From assembly GCA_035403355.1 (NCBI GenBank), contig DAONFA010000030.1:1-28114 (forward strand): a DNA stretch of 28,114 nucleotides. Direction: 5' to 3'. Under the pieces are notes generated by a model. The model saw only the letters and a program-made list of their open reading frames with translations, ran no database searches and was not told the DNA's origin. The DNA is from Candidatus Cloacimonas sp. (GTDB lineage: Bacteria; Cloacimonadota; Cloacimonadia; Cloacimonadales; Cloacimonadaceae). The position numbers and the translations under genes were made by a program. Shown piece by piece: positions 16,125-24,694 of the stretch. The first letter of the stretch is position 1; every line of letters starts with the position of its first letter.

Positions 16125-17212
16125 TTTTTAGCTCGCGTATCGGAGAACTCTGTTCCTTCGCCTTTTTTAGCAATCTGGTATCCGAAAAGCCGTCTCCAAA
16201 AATCCAGCCAGTTATTAATATTCTCTTGAATAGTAGTTTCGGTTAGGCGGTCATTAACGCTGTAAATAGTTAAGGGAAGAGCGGAAAAATGCATTGGTAA
16301 AAGCGTTTTACGGTTTGCAGGAAACATTCCTGATTTGTAGATTACCATTTTTTGCGTTTCGGGAGCAAGAAAGTGCTTCACAAACTTATTGCATAAAGCC
16401 GATTTCTTTGTGCCGCGATGAATTCCAATTGCCTCCACATATTGATAGCTTCCCTCTTTCAGCATAGAGACCTGGAAATTGCGGTTTGCAGGATCAAGTT
16501 CCTGTAAAAAAGCAGGAGTGGTATTATAACCAATCATCAAAGAACATTCTCCTCTTTTTAGCGCTTCCAGCATTTCGTTGGGAGTGGAATAGGTTTTGTA
16601 GATGTTTTTGCGTAAACTCTTCCACAGGTGTTCATAGCCCGCATTGCCAAAAAGAGCTATACTCCAAAACAGGGTGGAAAGTCCTAAACTGGAAATTTGG
16701 GGATCACAGACGGCTATTTGAGACAGGTATTTGGCATCTTGCAATTCGCCAAAGGATTGAGGTGGCTTTTGGATGATAGAAGAATTATAAACAAGACCGA
16801 GATTGCAATAAGCATAAGGAATTAGGCGTAAAGTGGGGTCAAAAATAGTTTCTTTTGTTAACAGGTCGGCATCTATTGTTTCTGCAGGGACAAAGTGAAT
16901 TGCCAGAGTTTCGGATTGGGCAAAACTGTTGTCAATTCCAATTGCCAGATCAAATTTGCCGTAATTGGCTCTATTTTTAATAGCTTTGCTCAATTCTGCG
17001 GCGTTGGGGAATAGAACTATGTCCAATTGGCAGTCATTTCTCGTTTGGAAATCAGGGACTACGGAATGCTCCAATCCTGAAGTGCGAAATTCATTGGTGG
17101 CGAAAACGACTAACTTGTTTTTATAAACTTTTCCGTTTTGCTTGCCAACTTCTTTGCCGCAGGAAAATAATAATACTGCAAAAAGCAAAACAAGGTATCT
17201 GAACAGCTTCAT
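16112..17212 (-). CDS. Periplasmic solute-binding lipoprotein, ThiB/iron(III)-binding-like (family 1)
   Basis: A 366-residue lipoprotein with lipobox LLFSC (C18). After the signal the sequence reads like a family 1 extracellular solute-binding protein of the thiamine (ThiB/TbpA) or related type: KLVVFATNEF near the start, FDLAIGIDNSFA, RLIPYAYCNLGLVYNSS and CDPQISSLGLSTLFW, two-lobe style. The ligand cannot be assigned; thiamine is a guess by similarity. No cognate ThiP/ThiQ permease or ATPase is nearby; instead an MlaE permease gene abuts it (stop and start adjacent). GGAG lies about 10 nt before ATG 17212. Its 3' end overlaps trmL by 13 bp. Confidence 0.75.
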   Translation of the reverse strand: MKLFRYLVLLFAVLLFSCGKEVGKQNGKVYKNKLVVFATNEFRTSGLEHSVVPDFQTRNDCQLDIVLFPNAAELSKAIKNRANYGKFDLAIGIDNSFAQSETLAIHFVPAETIDADLLTKETIFDPTLRLIPYAYCNLGLVYNSSIIQKPPQSFGELQDAKYLSQIAVCDPQISSLGLSTLFWSIALFGNAGYEHLWKSLRKNIYKTYSTPNEMLEALKRGECSLMIGYNTTPAFLQELDPANRNFQVSMLKEGSYQYVEAIGIHRGTKKSALCNKFVKHFLAPETQKMVIYKSGMFPANRKTLLPMHFSALPLTIYSVNDRLTETTIQENINNWLDFWRRLFGYQIAKKGEGTEFSDTRAKKCFI

Positions 17213-17962
17213 TTAATATGCTCCAAAAAGAAGCCAGGCAACTATGAAATCCATCACTAAAATGGCTACCGAGGAATAGACCACAGTTAATGTTGTGGCT
17301 TTGCCAACTCCTTCGGCTCCTCCAATACAGCGGTCTCCATGATAACAGCCGAAACTGGTAATAATAAAACCGAAAACCAGGGATTTAACTAACCCGCCCC
17401 AAAGATCGGAAGGGATAAAGTAACTGCGCATATTATTAAAGAATGTATAATAATGAATTCCATAGCGAAGCCAGGAAAAATACCAGGCACAAATTATGCC
17501 CACAGCATTGGCAAAAACAGTTACTAAAGGAAAAGCAAAAATACCTGCAAGCATTCTGGGCATATAAAGAAATTCATAAGGATCAATATTCATACTTTCC
17601 AGGGCATCAATCTGTTCGCTAACACGCATCGTTCCTATTTCCGCAGTGATGGATGCACCAACTTTTCCGGTTAAAACTAAAGCAGTTAAAACCGGTGCCA
17701 ATTCTATCATTGTAGATTTGCCAATCAGCACACTGAGCAGATTTACAGGGACATAACCCTTGGATTGATAAACTGCCTGTAATGCTGTTACAAGACCCGT
17801 AAAAGCAGCAGTTAAAAAAATCAGAAATAGGGAATCAAACCCAATCCGCTTAAATTGGATTAGAAATTCCTGATAGCGTTTTAACAGAGAGGGTATTTTG
17901 GCTAAACACTTTCCTACGAAGATGGTGTATTCCCCAATACCGGAAAAAAGATTACTGCTCAT
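17213..17962 (-). CDS. MlaE-family lipid ABC transporter permease (no STAS domain)
   Basis: A 249-residue inner-membrane permease of the MlaE family, with the core block VLTGKVGASITAEIGTMRVS followed by EQIDALESMNIDPYEFLYMPR and the end block GGAEGVGKATT, which it shares with the + strand STAS-permease. Five or six membrane helices are visible. Unlike that paralogue it has no STAS domain, no ATPase and no MCE protein beside it, so it must borrow partners encoded elsewhere. The start is uncertain: ATG 17962 is preferred; TTG 17974 adds MKRN. Neither has a Shine-Dalgarno site, and the start region is a near-copy of the dnaB 3' end. The ThiB-like gene follows with no gap. Confidence 0.87.
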   Translation of the reverse strand: MSSNLFSGIGEYTIFVGKCLAKIPSLLKRYQEFLIQFKRIGFDSLFLIFLTAAFTGLVTALQAVYQSKGYVPVNLLSVLIGKSTMIELAPVLTALVLTGKVGASITAEIGTMRVSEQIDALESMNIDPYEFLYMPRMLAGIFAFPLVTVFANAVGIICAWYFSWLRYGIHYYTFFNNMRSYFIPSDLWGGLVKSLVFGFIITSFGCYHGDRCIGGAEGVGKATTLTVVYSSVAILVMDFIVAWLLFGAY

Positions 17963-18111
17963 ATTGCGTTTCAAGGGAGAAGAGAGTTTTGCAGAGGAAA
18001 GGGTTCCTTAGTTATTTGTGCAGAAAGAGCTCTTTTAGGTTTCGCTGTTTTTATTGCGGAGGAACGATGTCCTTCGTCAACACCGTTACTGCTCATATTT
18101 TGTTTCAAGGG
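17952..18111. repeat. Direct repeat of the dnaB 3' end flanking a 108-bp insert
   Basis: The 26-bp segments 17952-17977 and 18086-18111 agree at 24 positions and are 134 bp apart. The right copy holds the dnaB stop, the left copy the start of the MlaE gene. In both, an ATGAGCAGTAA sequence is present on the - strand. The 108 bp between them have no gene or clear signal. Confidence 0.7.
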
Positions 18112-19462
18112 GACGGAAAAGAGTGAATTCCTTTTCAAATCCCAATTCCAGATTGCCTGTAGCTCCGTGTCTGTTTTTACTGATAATAATTTCCGCGATA
18201 CCCGTTTTTTGCGTGGTTTCCGGGAAATAATATTCATCCCGATAGATAAACATTACCAGGTCTGCATCTTGTTCAATGGCACCGGATTCTCTCAGGTCTG
18301 CCAGTTTGGGTTTTTTATCTTCTCTGTTCTCAGCAGCCCGATTTAGCTGAGAAAGAGCTATCACCGGAATTTTCATATCTTTGGCTAAGATTTTTAATGC
18401 TCTGGAGATTTCGGAAATTTCCTGTTGGCGGTTATCTTTTTCGCGGGTTAGCGTCATCAATTGTAAATAGTCAATCATAATTAGGTCTAATCCACCGATT
18501 TCAGCAGCCAGGCGTCTTGTTTTGGCTCTAATATCCAAAGGAGTGTTTGTTCCCGAGTCATCAATGTAAATGTGCTTGGAAGAAAGAACTTCCGATGCCT
18601 GCATAATCCGAATCAGCTTTTCTTCGTTCATTCCATAGCCCCGTAACATTCCATCCATTTTTACTTCGGAGGCGGAACTGAACATTCGCATAATTACTTC
18701 GTCTGCAGCCATTTCCATAGAAAAAACAGCAACTTTCTTATTCAGATTTACGGCAGCATTAGCAGCAATATTTAAAGCCAGAGAGGTCTTTCCCATTGCC
18801 GGACGGGCAGCTATGATGATAAATTGTCCTGGTCTGAAACCACCTGTAAAACGGTCTAAATCGGTAAAACCACTGCTCACGCCGGTAACAGGAACTTTAG
18901 TAGAGGCAATTTTATCTATATTATCCAGAACTTCCTGGCTGATTTGATCAAAACGCACAAAACCCTGATGACTGGGTAATTCAGCGATGGCGAAAATTGC
19001 CTGCTCTGCTTCATCTACAATTGATTTAACCGGTTTTGCCGCGGTGTAACAGTTTTCAATAATTCCATTGGCTGCTAAAATTAAATGTCGTAGTAACGCC
19101 TGATCTGTTACAATATTAAGATGGTAATCAAAATTAGCGGAAGAGACCACAAAATCGGCAATTTCGTTAATGTAAGGAATGCCCCCTACTTTTTCCAACA
19201 GGTTATTTCTTTCCAGGCGGTTAATTAAAGTTAATTGATCTATCTCAATCCCTTCAAAGAAGAGTTCTTGCATTGTGCGAAAGATTAGTTTATGCACATT
19301 GCGGTAAAAGTATTCTTCCTTTATTTTTTCTATGCCTTTGCTAACTACCTCACTATCTATAAGCATTGCGGAAAGCAAAGCTGCTTCGGCATTGATATCA
19401 GCAGGTAGAGCTCTTTCTGTTTTGGCTTTATTCAGTTTTTCCGCTTCGCTTTGTTTTGCCAT
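18086..19462 (-). CDS. dnaB: Replicative DNA helicase DnaB
   Basis: Hexameric 5'-3' helicase that unwinds DNA at the replication fork and recruits primase. The 458-residue protein shows the N-terminal DnaB domain from about residue 18 (ALPADINAEAALLSAML), a linker, then the RecA-like domain with Walker A ARPAMGKTS (219-227), IFSMEMA-type motif as VFSMEMA, Walker B LDLIMIDYLQLM and a DLRESGAIEQDAD block. No intein is seen. ATG 19462 is 4 bp after coaD. The 3' end was partly duplicated downstream. Confidence 0.96.
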   Translation of the reverse strand: MAKQSEAEKLNKAKTERALPADINAEAALLSAMLIDSEVVSKGIEKIKEEYFYRNVHKLIFRTMQELFFEGIEIDQLTLINRLERNNLLEKVGGIPYINEIADFVVSSANFDYHLNIVTDQALLRHLILAANGIIENCYTAAKPVKSIVDEAEQAIFAIAELPSHQGFVRFDQISQEVLDNIDKIASTKVPVTGVSSGFTDLDRFTGGFRPGQFIIIAARPAMGKTSLALNIAANAAVNLNKKVAVFSMEMAADEVIMRMFSSASEVKMDGMLRGYGMNEEKLIRIMQASEVLSSKHIYIDDSGTNTPLDIRAKTRRLAAEIGGLDLIMIDYLQLMTLTREKDNRQQEISEISRALKILAKDMKIPVIALSQLNRAAENREDKKPKLADLRESGAIEQDADLVMFIYRDEYYFPETTQKTGIAEIIISKNRHGATGNLELGFEKEFTLFRPLETKYEQ

Positions 19463-19466
19463 TTCG

Positions 19467-19946
19467 TTAGCTCAAATACTTTTTTCGCATTGCGTCCGCA
19501 ACGCAGGCAGGAACATAATCTTCCAAAGGTCCGTTTAAAGCAGCCAATTGGCGGATCATTGAAGAAGAAAGATACATATATTTTAAAGAAGGAACCAGGA
19601 AAATGGTCTCAATTTCAGGATTGAGTTTCTTGTTTGTAATCGCTAAGGAGAGTTCATATTCAAAATCCGAAACCGCTCTCATTCCTCTAATCATAATTCG
19701 GCAATTCTGGCTTTTGGCATATTCTACGAATAAACCTTGGAAAGTGCTTACTTTCACATTGGGGATATGTTCCGTCGCTTTTTGGCAAAGTTCATATCTT
19801 TCCTCTAAAGTGAACAGGGTTTCTTTTCCGGTATAATCAGCTACAGCTAATATAACTTCATCAAATATCTGACAGGCCTTCTCCAAAATATTCAGATGAC
19901 CCAGAGTGAGAGGATCAAAAGTTCCAGGGTAAATTGCCTTAGACAT
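19467..19946 (-). CDS. coaD: Phosphopantetheine adenylyltransferase
   Basis: Penultimate step of coenzyme A synthesis: transfers AMP from ATP to 4'-phosphopantetheine. The 159-residue protein has the nucleotidyltransferase motif TLGH at residues 14-17 (GTFDPLTLGHLNI), IMIRGMRAVSDFEYE, and the C-terminal YLSSSMIRQLA. Length is normal. Its ATG overlaps the stop of the Xaa-Pro peptidase by one base (TAATG). The same CoA pathway is served by panD and panC at the right edge of the window. Confidence 0.96.
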   Translation of the reverse strand: MSKAIYPGTFDPLTLGHLNILEKACQIFDEVILAVADYTGKETLFTLEERYELCQKATEHIPNVKVSTFQGLFVEYAKSQNCRIMIRGMRAVSDFEYELSLAITNKKLNPEIETIFLVPSLKYMYLSSSMIRQLAALNGPLEDYVPACVADAMRKKYLS

Positions 19947-21184
19947 TATTTACCCATAGCTCTTTGGCGGATTTCTTCAATTTCGGAAATCTCTTTGGGA
20001 ATATTCTGCGAAAGCACGCAAAAACCTGTCTCTGTAACTAAAACATCATCTTCAATGCGAACACCCAATTTCTCTTCCGGAATATAAAGTCCCGGCTCCA
20101 CCGTTATTACATTGCCAATTTCCAGGATAGAATTACGACCTCCAACATCGTGAGTGTCCATTCCCAAAAAGTGACTGATGCTGTGCATATAATATTTCGT
20201 TATTTCATCTTCATTGGTAATCAGACCAAGTTCAACAGCCCCCTTAGCTAATAAATTGCGAGCCGTTCTATTCAGGGTGGCAAGCTCAATTCCCGGTTTA
20301 ATCATCTCAATAATCTTTTTCTGCACTTCCAAAACAACACTATAAACCTGTTTCTGGCGTTCACTGAAGGTTCCGCTGACGGGAAAACAGCGAGTAATAT
20401 CAGCACTATAATTTAAATAGGAAGCGCCAACATCCATTAAAACCACCTCACCATTCTCTATTTGACATTCGTTTTTTTCGTAATGTAAAGTGGCAGCATT
20501 GATTCCGCTACCAACTATAGGAGCAAAACCCCATTGCTTAACTCCCATTCGTTGCAAACGGTAAAACATAATTGCTTCCAGTTCATATTCCATCATTGCC
20601 GGTTCCGCTTTTTCCAAAACATCCATAATTGCTTTTCCGGTAATGTCAATAGCCCGTTGCAGCTGTTGCAATTCCCATTCTTCTTTCACTTTGCGGAAAG
20701 GAGTAATAAGTGTTTCTATGGATTCCATTATAATATTAGGATAGCGTTTGCGGATGGGGGAGAGCTTGAAAAGCTGTCTTGAAGGTGGTTTATCCAATTC
20801 CTGGATGCCAATATTAGCCCAGATTTTAGAAATTATAGGGCAATATGCGGATAGTATTTCAAAAAACTCATCCAGATAGTGAATTTTGACCAAATCCAAA
20901 CCGCTAATCTTAGCGGCTTCTTCACGGCTCATTCTTGTGCCGGTCCAAATTGCTTTTTCCGGATCGCTGCGTTGAATAAAAAGCATTTCCGTAACAAAAT
21001 TCCGGTTGTTATAAGCAAAATAAATTGCCTCAGGTATCTCTAACCCGGTTAGATAGAGAAAGTCATTATCCTGCTTGAATTTCTCTAATTGTGCTTCTTC
21101 AGCAGCAAAAAGAATTATTGCTTCTTTATCATTCAGAGAGGAAAATATTTTTTCTCTCCGGGGAACAGTTATTTCAGCATTCAT
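19946..21184 (-). CDS. pepP: Xaa-Pro aminopeptidase, M24 family
   Basis: Removes N-terminal residues in front of proline. The 412-residue protein has an N-terminal AMP_N (creatinase-like) domain (about 1-140) and an M24 catalytic domain. The metal ligands are all visible: the two Asp in MDVGASYLNYSADITR (about 250 and 261), His in HSISHFLGMDTHDVG, Glu in EPGLYIPEE and Glu in GVRIEDDVLV. The start is ATG 21184 with AGGAG 8 nt upstream; TTG 21190 is too close to that site. Only 15 bp separate it from clpX, linking peptide trimming with the ClpXP protease. Confidence 0.92.
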   Translation of the reverse strand: MNAEITVPRREKIFSSLNDKEAIILFAAEEAQLEKFKQDNDFLYLTGLEIPEAIYFAYNNRNFVTEMLFIQRSDPEKAIWTGTRMSREEAAKISGLDLVKIHYLDEFFEILSAYCPIISKIWANIGIQELDKPPSRQLFKLSPIRKRYPNIIMESIETLITPFRKVKEEWELQQLQRAIDITGKAIMDVLEKAEPAMMEYELEAIMFYRLQRMGVKQWGFAPIVGSGINAATLHYEKNECQIENGEVVLMDVGASYLNYSADITRCFPVSGTFSERQKQVYSVVLEVQKKIIEMIKPGIELATLNRTARNLLAKGAVELGLITNEDEITKYYMHSISHFLGMDTHDVGGRNSILEIGNVITVEPGLYIPEEKLGVRIEDDVLVTETGFCVLSQNIPKEISEIEEIRQRAMGK

Positions 21185-21199
21185 TGGCAATTCTCCTGT

Positions 21200-22447
21200 T
21201 TATTTTTCATTAGCTACTTTATTTCGGGAATTGATGGGTTTAATATATCCGTATTTTGGCTCATCGGTTAAAGATACTACTTCGGGGGTGATGGTACAGC
21301 TATTTATATCGGAACGGTCTGGAATACTAAACATTATTTTCAGCATAAATTTTTCCATAATGGAACGCAAACCACGAGCTCCGGTTTTTTGTTTGATAGC
21401 TGTTCGGGCAATTTCTTTAAGCGCTTCTTCCGAAAATTCCAGGCGCACTCCATCCATTTCAAAGAATTTTTGATATTGCTTGCAGATAGCGTTTTTGGGC
21501 TTCATCAAAATATCTATCAAAGCATCTTCGCTAAGTTCATGGAGAGTGCAAATAACCGGCATTCTACCAATCAGTTCAGGAATTAAACCATACTTCAAAA
21601 GGTCTTGCGGAACAGTATAATCAAAGATATTGGCGTCATTTCTATTTTTGCCTAATTCCACATCAAAGCCGATTGCTTTTTTATCCATTCGTTCCTTAAT
21701 GATGCTTTCCAGCCCGAAGAAAGCTCCTCCAGCGATAAATAAGATGTTTTTAGTATCCATCTCAATAAAATCCTGCTGAGGATGTTTGCGGCCTCCTTTG
21801 GGGGGAACATTCACTTTGGTTCCTTCCAAAATTTTCAGCAATGCCTGTTGCACTCCTTCACCGCTAACATCACGAGTGATAGAAGGTGTTTCAGATTTCC
21901 GGCTGATTTTATCTATTTCATCAATATAAACAATGCCCCTCTCTGCTTTGGCAACATCATAATTGGCATTTTGTAATAAGCGCACCAAAATGTTTTCTAC
22001 ATCTTCACCTACATAACCTGCTTCGGTTAAAGTGGTGGCATCGGAAATAGCAAAAGGAACTTGTAAAAACCGTGCCAAGGTTTGGGCAATAAGTGTTTTT
22101 CCGCTTCCTGTAGGTCCAATCATCAGGATATTACTTTTTTCCAGATCTACATCATCGTCGTATTTCTGTTTGTAAATGCGCTTGTAGTGATTGTAAACAG
22201 CCACGGAGATGATTTCTTTGGCACTATCCTGACCGATTACATATTGGTCTAAATATGCTTTTATTTTACTGGGAACCGGTGCTTCAAATTCTTCCGGGTG
22301 AATTTCTTCTTTACTGGAATCAATTATATTGTGGCACATCACGACACATTCATCGCAAATGTTACCGGCAATTCCTCTGATTAGATTCTTAACTTCGTGT
22401 TCGCCTCTTCCGCAAAAGGAACAGGTTAAAGTTCTGTATTTATCCAA
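21200..22447 (-). CDS. clpX: ATP-dependent Clp protease ATP-binding subunit ClpX, TTG start
   Basis: AAA+ unfoldase that feeds tagged or native substrates to ClpP. The 415-residue protein has an N-terminal zinc-binding domain with C9, C12, C31 and C34, Walker A GPTGSGKT at residues 111-118, Walker B GIVYIDEIDK, and the C-terminal small AAA domain ending with the SIMEKFMLKIMFSIPD block. The ClpP-docking IGF loop appears as KKAIGFDVE. The start is TTG 22447 with AAAGGAGG 5-8 nt upstream; no ATG is available. It lies 90 bp after clpP, the largest gap in the first half of the run. Confidence 0.96.
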   Translation of the reverse strand: MDKYRTLTCSFCGRGEHEVKNLIRGIAGNICDECVVMCHNIIDSSKEEIHPEEFEAPVPSKIKAYLDQYVIGQDSAKEIISVAVYNHYKRIYKQKYDDDVDLEKSNILMIGPTGSGKTLIAQTLARFLQVPFAISDATTLTEAGYVGEDVENILVRLLQNANYDVAKAERGIVYIDEIDKISRKSETPSITRDVSGEGVQQALLKILEGTKVNVPPKGGRKHPQQDFIEMDTKNILFIAGGAFFGLESIIKERMDKKAIGFDVELGKNRNDANIFDYTVPQDLLKYGLIPELIGRMPVICTLHELSEDALIDILMKPKNAICKQYQKFFEMDGVRLEFSEEALKEIARTAIKQKTGARGLRSIMEKFMLKIMFSIPDRSDINSCTITPEVVSLTDEPKYGYIKPINSRNKVANEK

Positions 22448-22537
22448 GGATTCCTCCTTTTATTCAGTTACTCGTTTTTGGGTTACTGTATTTCTTCTAT
22501 ATTATTCTTTTTCTTATACGGCTTAAATTTCGTCAAG

Positions 22538-23122
22538 CTATTTTCGCACGGAAATAACTTCATCTATAATTCCGTATTCTTTTGCCTCTTCAGCGCTCAT
22601 AAAATAGTTCCGTTCTGTGTCTTCCAGAATTTTTTCTATGCTTTGACCGCTGTGAGTATGCAAAATTTCATTCATTCTACCCCGCAAATAGAGAATTTCT
22701 TTTGCCTGAATCTCTATATCGGTTGCCTGTCCCTGAGCTCCACCCATTGGCTGATGAATCATAATTCTGCTATTGGGCAGGGCAGTTCTTTTTCCGGGAG
22801 CACCGGCTGCAAGTAAAACAGCTGCCATACTTGCTGCCTGACCAATACAGATTGTACTTACGCTGGGCTTAATATATTGCATTGTATCATAGATAGCAAG
22901 TCCGGCAGAAATAACTCCCCCGGGACTATTAATATACATATAAATATCTCGCTCAGGGTCTTCACCTTCCAAATGAAGTAATTGGGCAACAACCGTATTT
23001 GCCAAATTATCTTCAATCACTCCCCCAACGAAGACGATTCTGTCTTTTAGTAATCGGGAATAAATGTCGTAGGCACGTTCCGACCGACCTACCTGTTCTA
23101 TAACGATTGGGACAAAACTCAT
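22538..23122 (-). CDS. clpP: ATP-dependent Clp protease proteolytic subunit, Asn at triad position
   Basis: Serine peptidase that forms a double heptamer and works with ClpX. The 194-residue protein has the nucleophile S98 in GQAASMA, H123 in IHQPMGGAQGQ and the oxyanion loop NSPGGV. The third triad residue, aspartate in the DTERD motif of E. coli and at 172 in S. aureus numbering, is asparagine here (DTERN, N172). Length is normal and there is no long propeptide. ATG 23122 overlaps the stop of tig by 4 bp (ATGA), with GGAGG upstream. Confidence 0.95.
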   Translation of the reverse strand: MSFVPIVIEQVGRSERAYDIYSRLLKDRIVFVGGVIEDNLANTVVAQLLHLEGEDPERDIYMYINSPGGVISAGLAIYDTMQYIKPSVSTICIGQAASMAAVLLAAGAPGKRTALPNSRIMIHQPMGGAQGQATDIEIQAKEILYLRGRMNEILHTHSGQSIEKILEDTERNYFMSAEEAKEYGIIDEVISVRK

Positions 23123-24414
23123 TGTTCCTCCTCCCTTATTTCTGTCTCGGGTTCCAGATTGTTTTCTTCTTCGGTTTCTTCTTTAATCACAAACTCACAG
23201 GTTTGAGCGATTTTTCTTAAGATCCAGTATTCTTTAGCATCAGTAGCAATATCCTCAGAAGACATATCTTTCAAATAATGTTCTTTATACGCTTCCGAGC
23301 TCATATTCTTGGAAATAGCTAAATGGGTTATGTGTTCTTCTATCATTTCCTGGTTAAGCTCAATAGGCATAATTCGTAATAGATTATTGGTAATATATAT
23401 TTTTATTAAGGTAGAAGCATAAGCTATGTAGAGATACTGATGATAATATTCCCGGATATTTTCATCTTTAATATCCTTCATTTGGTCTTCTACAATATAT
23501 GTTAGCATTTTAATGGGTAATTCAAACTTGTTTTCCAAATAAAGCTTATCTACCAGAGCTTCATTTTCTACATCTATATTGTAATGTTCATTTTTCAACC
23601 TTAAATCCTCTCTGATTTTTGCTTTCATATCTTCCAAAGAATCAAATTCCATATCTTTGGCAAATTCATCATCAAGTTCCGGATATTCTGTTCTGGAAAT
23701 ACTATTTACCATTAGTTTGCAATCATATTCTGCCTCATTATCCAGCGGAAGTTCATAATCTTCAGTGGCTTCCATAATATCTTTTCCGGTTAATTTTACT
23801 TGCAATGTTTCACCAATATTCAGGTCTAATAATTCCGGCAGCGTTCCCGGTTCATCATCTATTCCAGCATAGAGGGTACCTGTCCTGTTATAAGTTTCAT
23901 TATTATGTTGAAAAGATATCTCTACCTTTACTTGATCATCTTTCAATGCTGTTTCTACATCAATCACCCGGCAATTTGAGGATTGTAATCTTGCAATAAA
24001 ATCATCCACTTCTTTTTCCAAATCCTTCGGTTTATATGAAACAGTTAAACCCTCTATCTGTTTGAATTCAATAAACGGTTCATGTTCAATCTCTACTTGG
24101 ATTGTCATATCACTGCCTTTTTCCCAATTGATGTCTTTTATATCAGGCATAGCAAGATATTTTATGTTATTTTCCGCAACAACTTTCTTGAAGACCTCAA
24201 TTACATAATCTTCAATAAAATAGTCCTTTATTTTATCTGCATACATCCTCTCAACGGTATTAAGCGGAGCTTTACCTTTCCGAAAACCTGGAACACTAAA
24301 ATCCTTTGCTGCATTTTGCAGAAATTTTGCGTATGCCACATCAACTTCCGCAGAAGGAATAAGAAGATTAATGTCCTTGGTTACTGCATTTACTTGATTG
24401 ATTTCTACTTGCAC
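23119..24414 (-). CDS. tig: Trigger factor chaperone, GTG start, degenerate PPIase region
   Basis: Ribosome-bound chaperone that shields nascent chains. The 431-residue protein has the N-terminal ribosome-binding domain with the signature GFRKGKAP at residues 43-50, a middle region at the place of the FKBP-type PPIase domain, and the C-terminal helical arms, ending in an acidic tail. The middle region (about 150-240) lacks the usual IPGFE-type FKBP motif, so prolyl isomerase activity is doubtful. The start is GTG 24414 with AGGAG at spacing 6. It is first in the protein part of the run, just 32 bp after the tRNA-Leu, with clpP overlapping its end. Confidence 0.92.
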   Translation of the reverse strand: MQVEINQVNAVTKDINLLIPSAEVDVAYAKFLQNAAKDFSVPGFRKGKAPLNTVERMYADKIKDYFIEDYVIEVFKKVVAENNIKYLAMPDIKDINWEKGSDMTIQVEIEHEPFIEFKQIEGLTVSYKPKDLEKEVDDFIARLQSSNCRVIDVETALKDDQVKVEISFQHNNETYNRTGTLYAGIDDEPGTLPELLDLNIGETLQVKLTGKDIMEATEDYELPLDNEAEYDCKLMVNSISRTEYPELDDEFAKDMEFDSLEDMKAKIREDLRLKNEHYNIDVENEALVDKLYLENKFELPIKMLTYIVEDQMKDIKDENIREYYHQYLYIAYASTLIKIYITNNLLRIMPIELNQEMIEEHITHLAISKNMSSEAYKEHYLKDMSSEDIATDAKEYWILRKIAQTCEFVIKEETEEENNLEPETEIREEEQ

Positions 24415-24446
24415 TCTTTTCTCCTGTATCTTTTAGCTTAAAAATT

Positions 24447-24532
24447 TGGTGCGAAAGAGGGGACTTGAACCCCTATGAGTTATCCTCACTGGATCCTAAG
24501 TCCAGCGCGTCTGCCAATTCCGCCACTTTCGC
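24447..24532 (-). tRNA. tRNA-Leu (anticodon UAG), CCA encoded
   Basis: 86 nt. The acceptor stem GCGAAAG/CTTTCGC closes the cloverleaf. The anticodon stem CTGGA/TCCAG holds loop CTTAGGA with anticodon TAG, reading CUN codons. There is a long variable arm as expected for a class II leucine tRNA, a T-loop GTTCAAGTC, and an encoded 3' ACCA. It sits directly upstream of tig on the same strand and is probably co-transcribed with it. Confidence 0.95.
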
Positions 24533-24541
24533 ACTCATTTT

Positions 24542-24547
24542 ATTATA
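24542..24547 (-). promoter_or_regulatory. Candidate -10 box of the tRNA-Leu/tig transcript
   Basis: A perfect TATAAT on the - strand, 9 bp before the tRNA 5' end. The hexamer 17 bp further upstream (AGGTTA) is a poor -35; a TTGACA at 24579-24584 is too far (31 bp) to pair with it. Likely but unproven. Confidence 0.4.
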
Positions 24548-24638
24548 AACTAAACCAAAGAAAATAACCTTGCCCTTCTGTCAAGTGCTGCGTTATTAGT
24601 TTGCTATATAAGGATTAAGAAAGGACGAAAAAATTATA

Positions 24639-24667
24639 TTGACAGGATACAAGCAAAATTTTATTCA
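24639..24667 (+). promoter_or_regulatory. Candidate promoter of darT-darG
   Basis: TTGACA at 24639-24644, a 17-bp spacer, then TATTCA at 24662-24667 (3 of 6), 27 bp before the darT ATG. The -35 and spacing are ideal and the -10 is weak, which would suit a toxin-antitoxin operon kept low or autoregulated. Confidence 0.4.
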
Positions 24668-24694
24668 AACAATAGAATATTTGGTGAGGATAAC

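Noticed and set aside
17971..18237. 88-residue open frame on the - strand across the dnaB end
   Set aside because: It lies mostly inside dnaB in another frame, has no ribosome site, and its LKQNMSSN segment is explained by the duplicated junction.
22448..22537. Promoter between clpP and clpX (TTGACG at 22531-22536, - strand)
   Set aside because: The only TATA-like hexamer (TATAAG) is 12 bp away, too close for a standard promoter.
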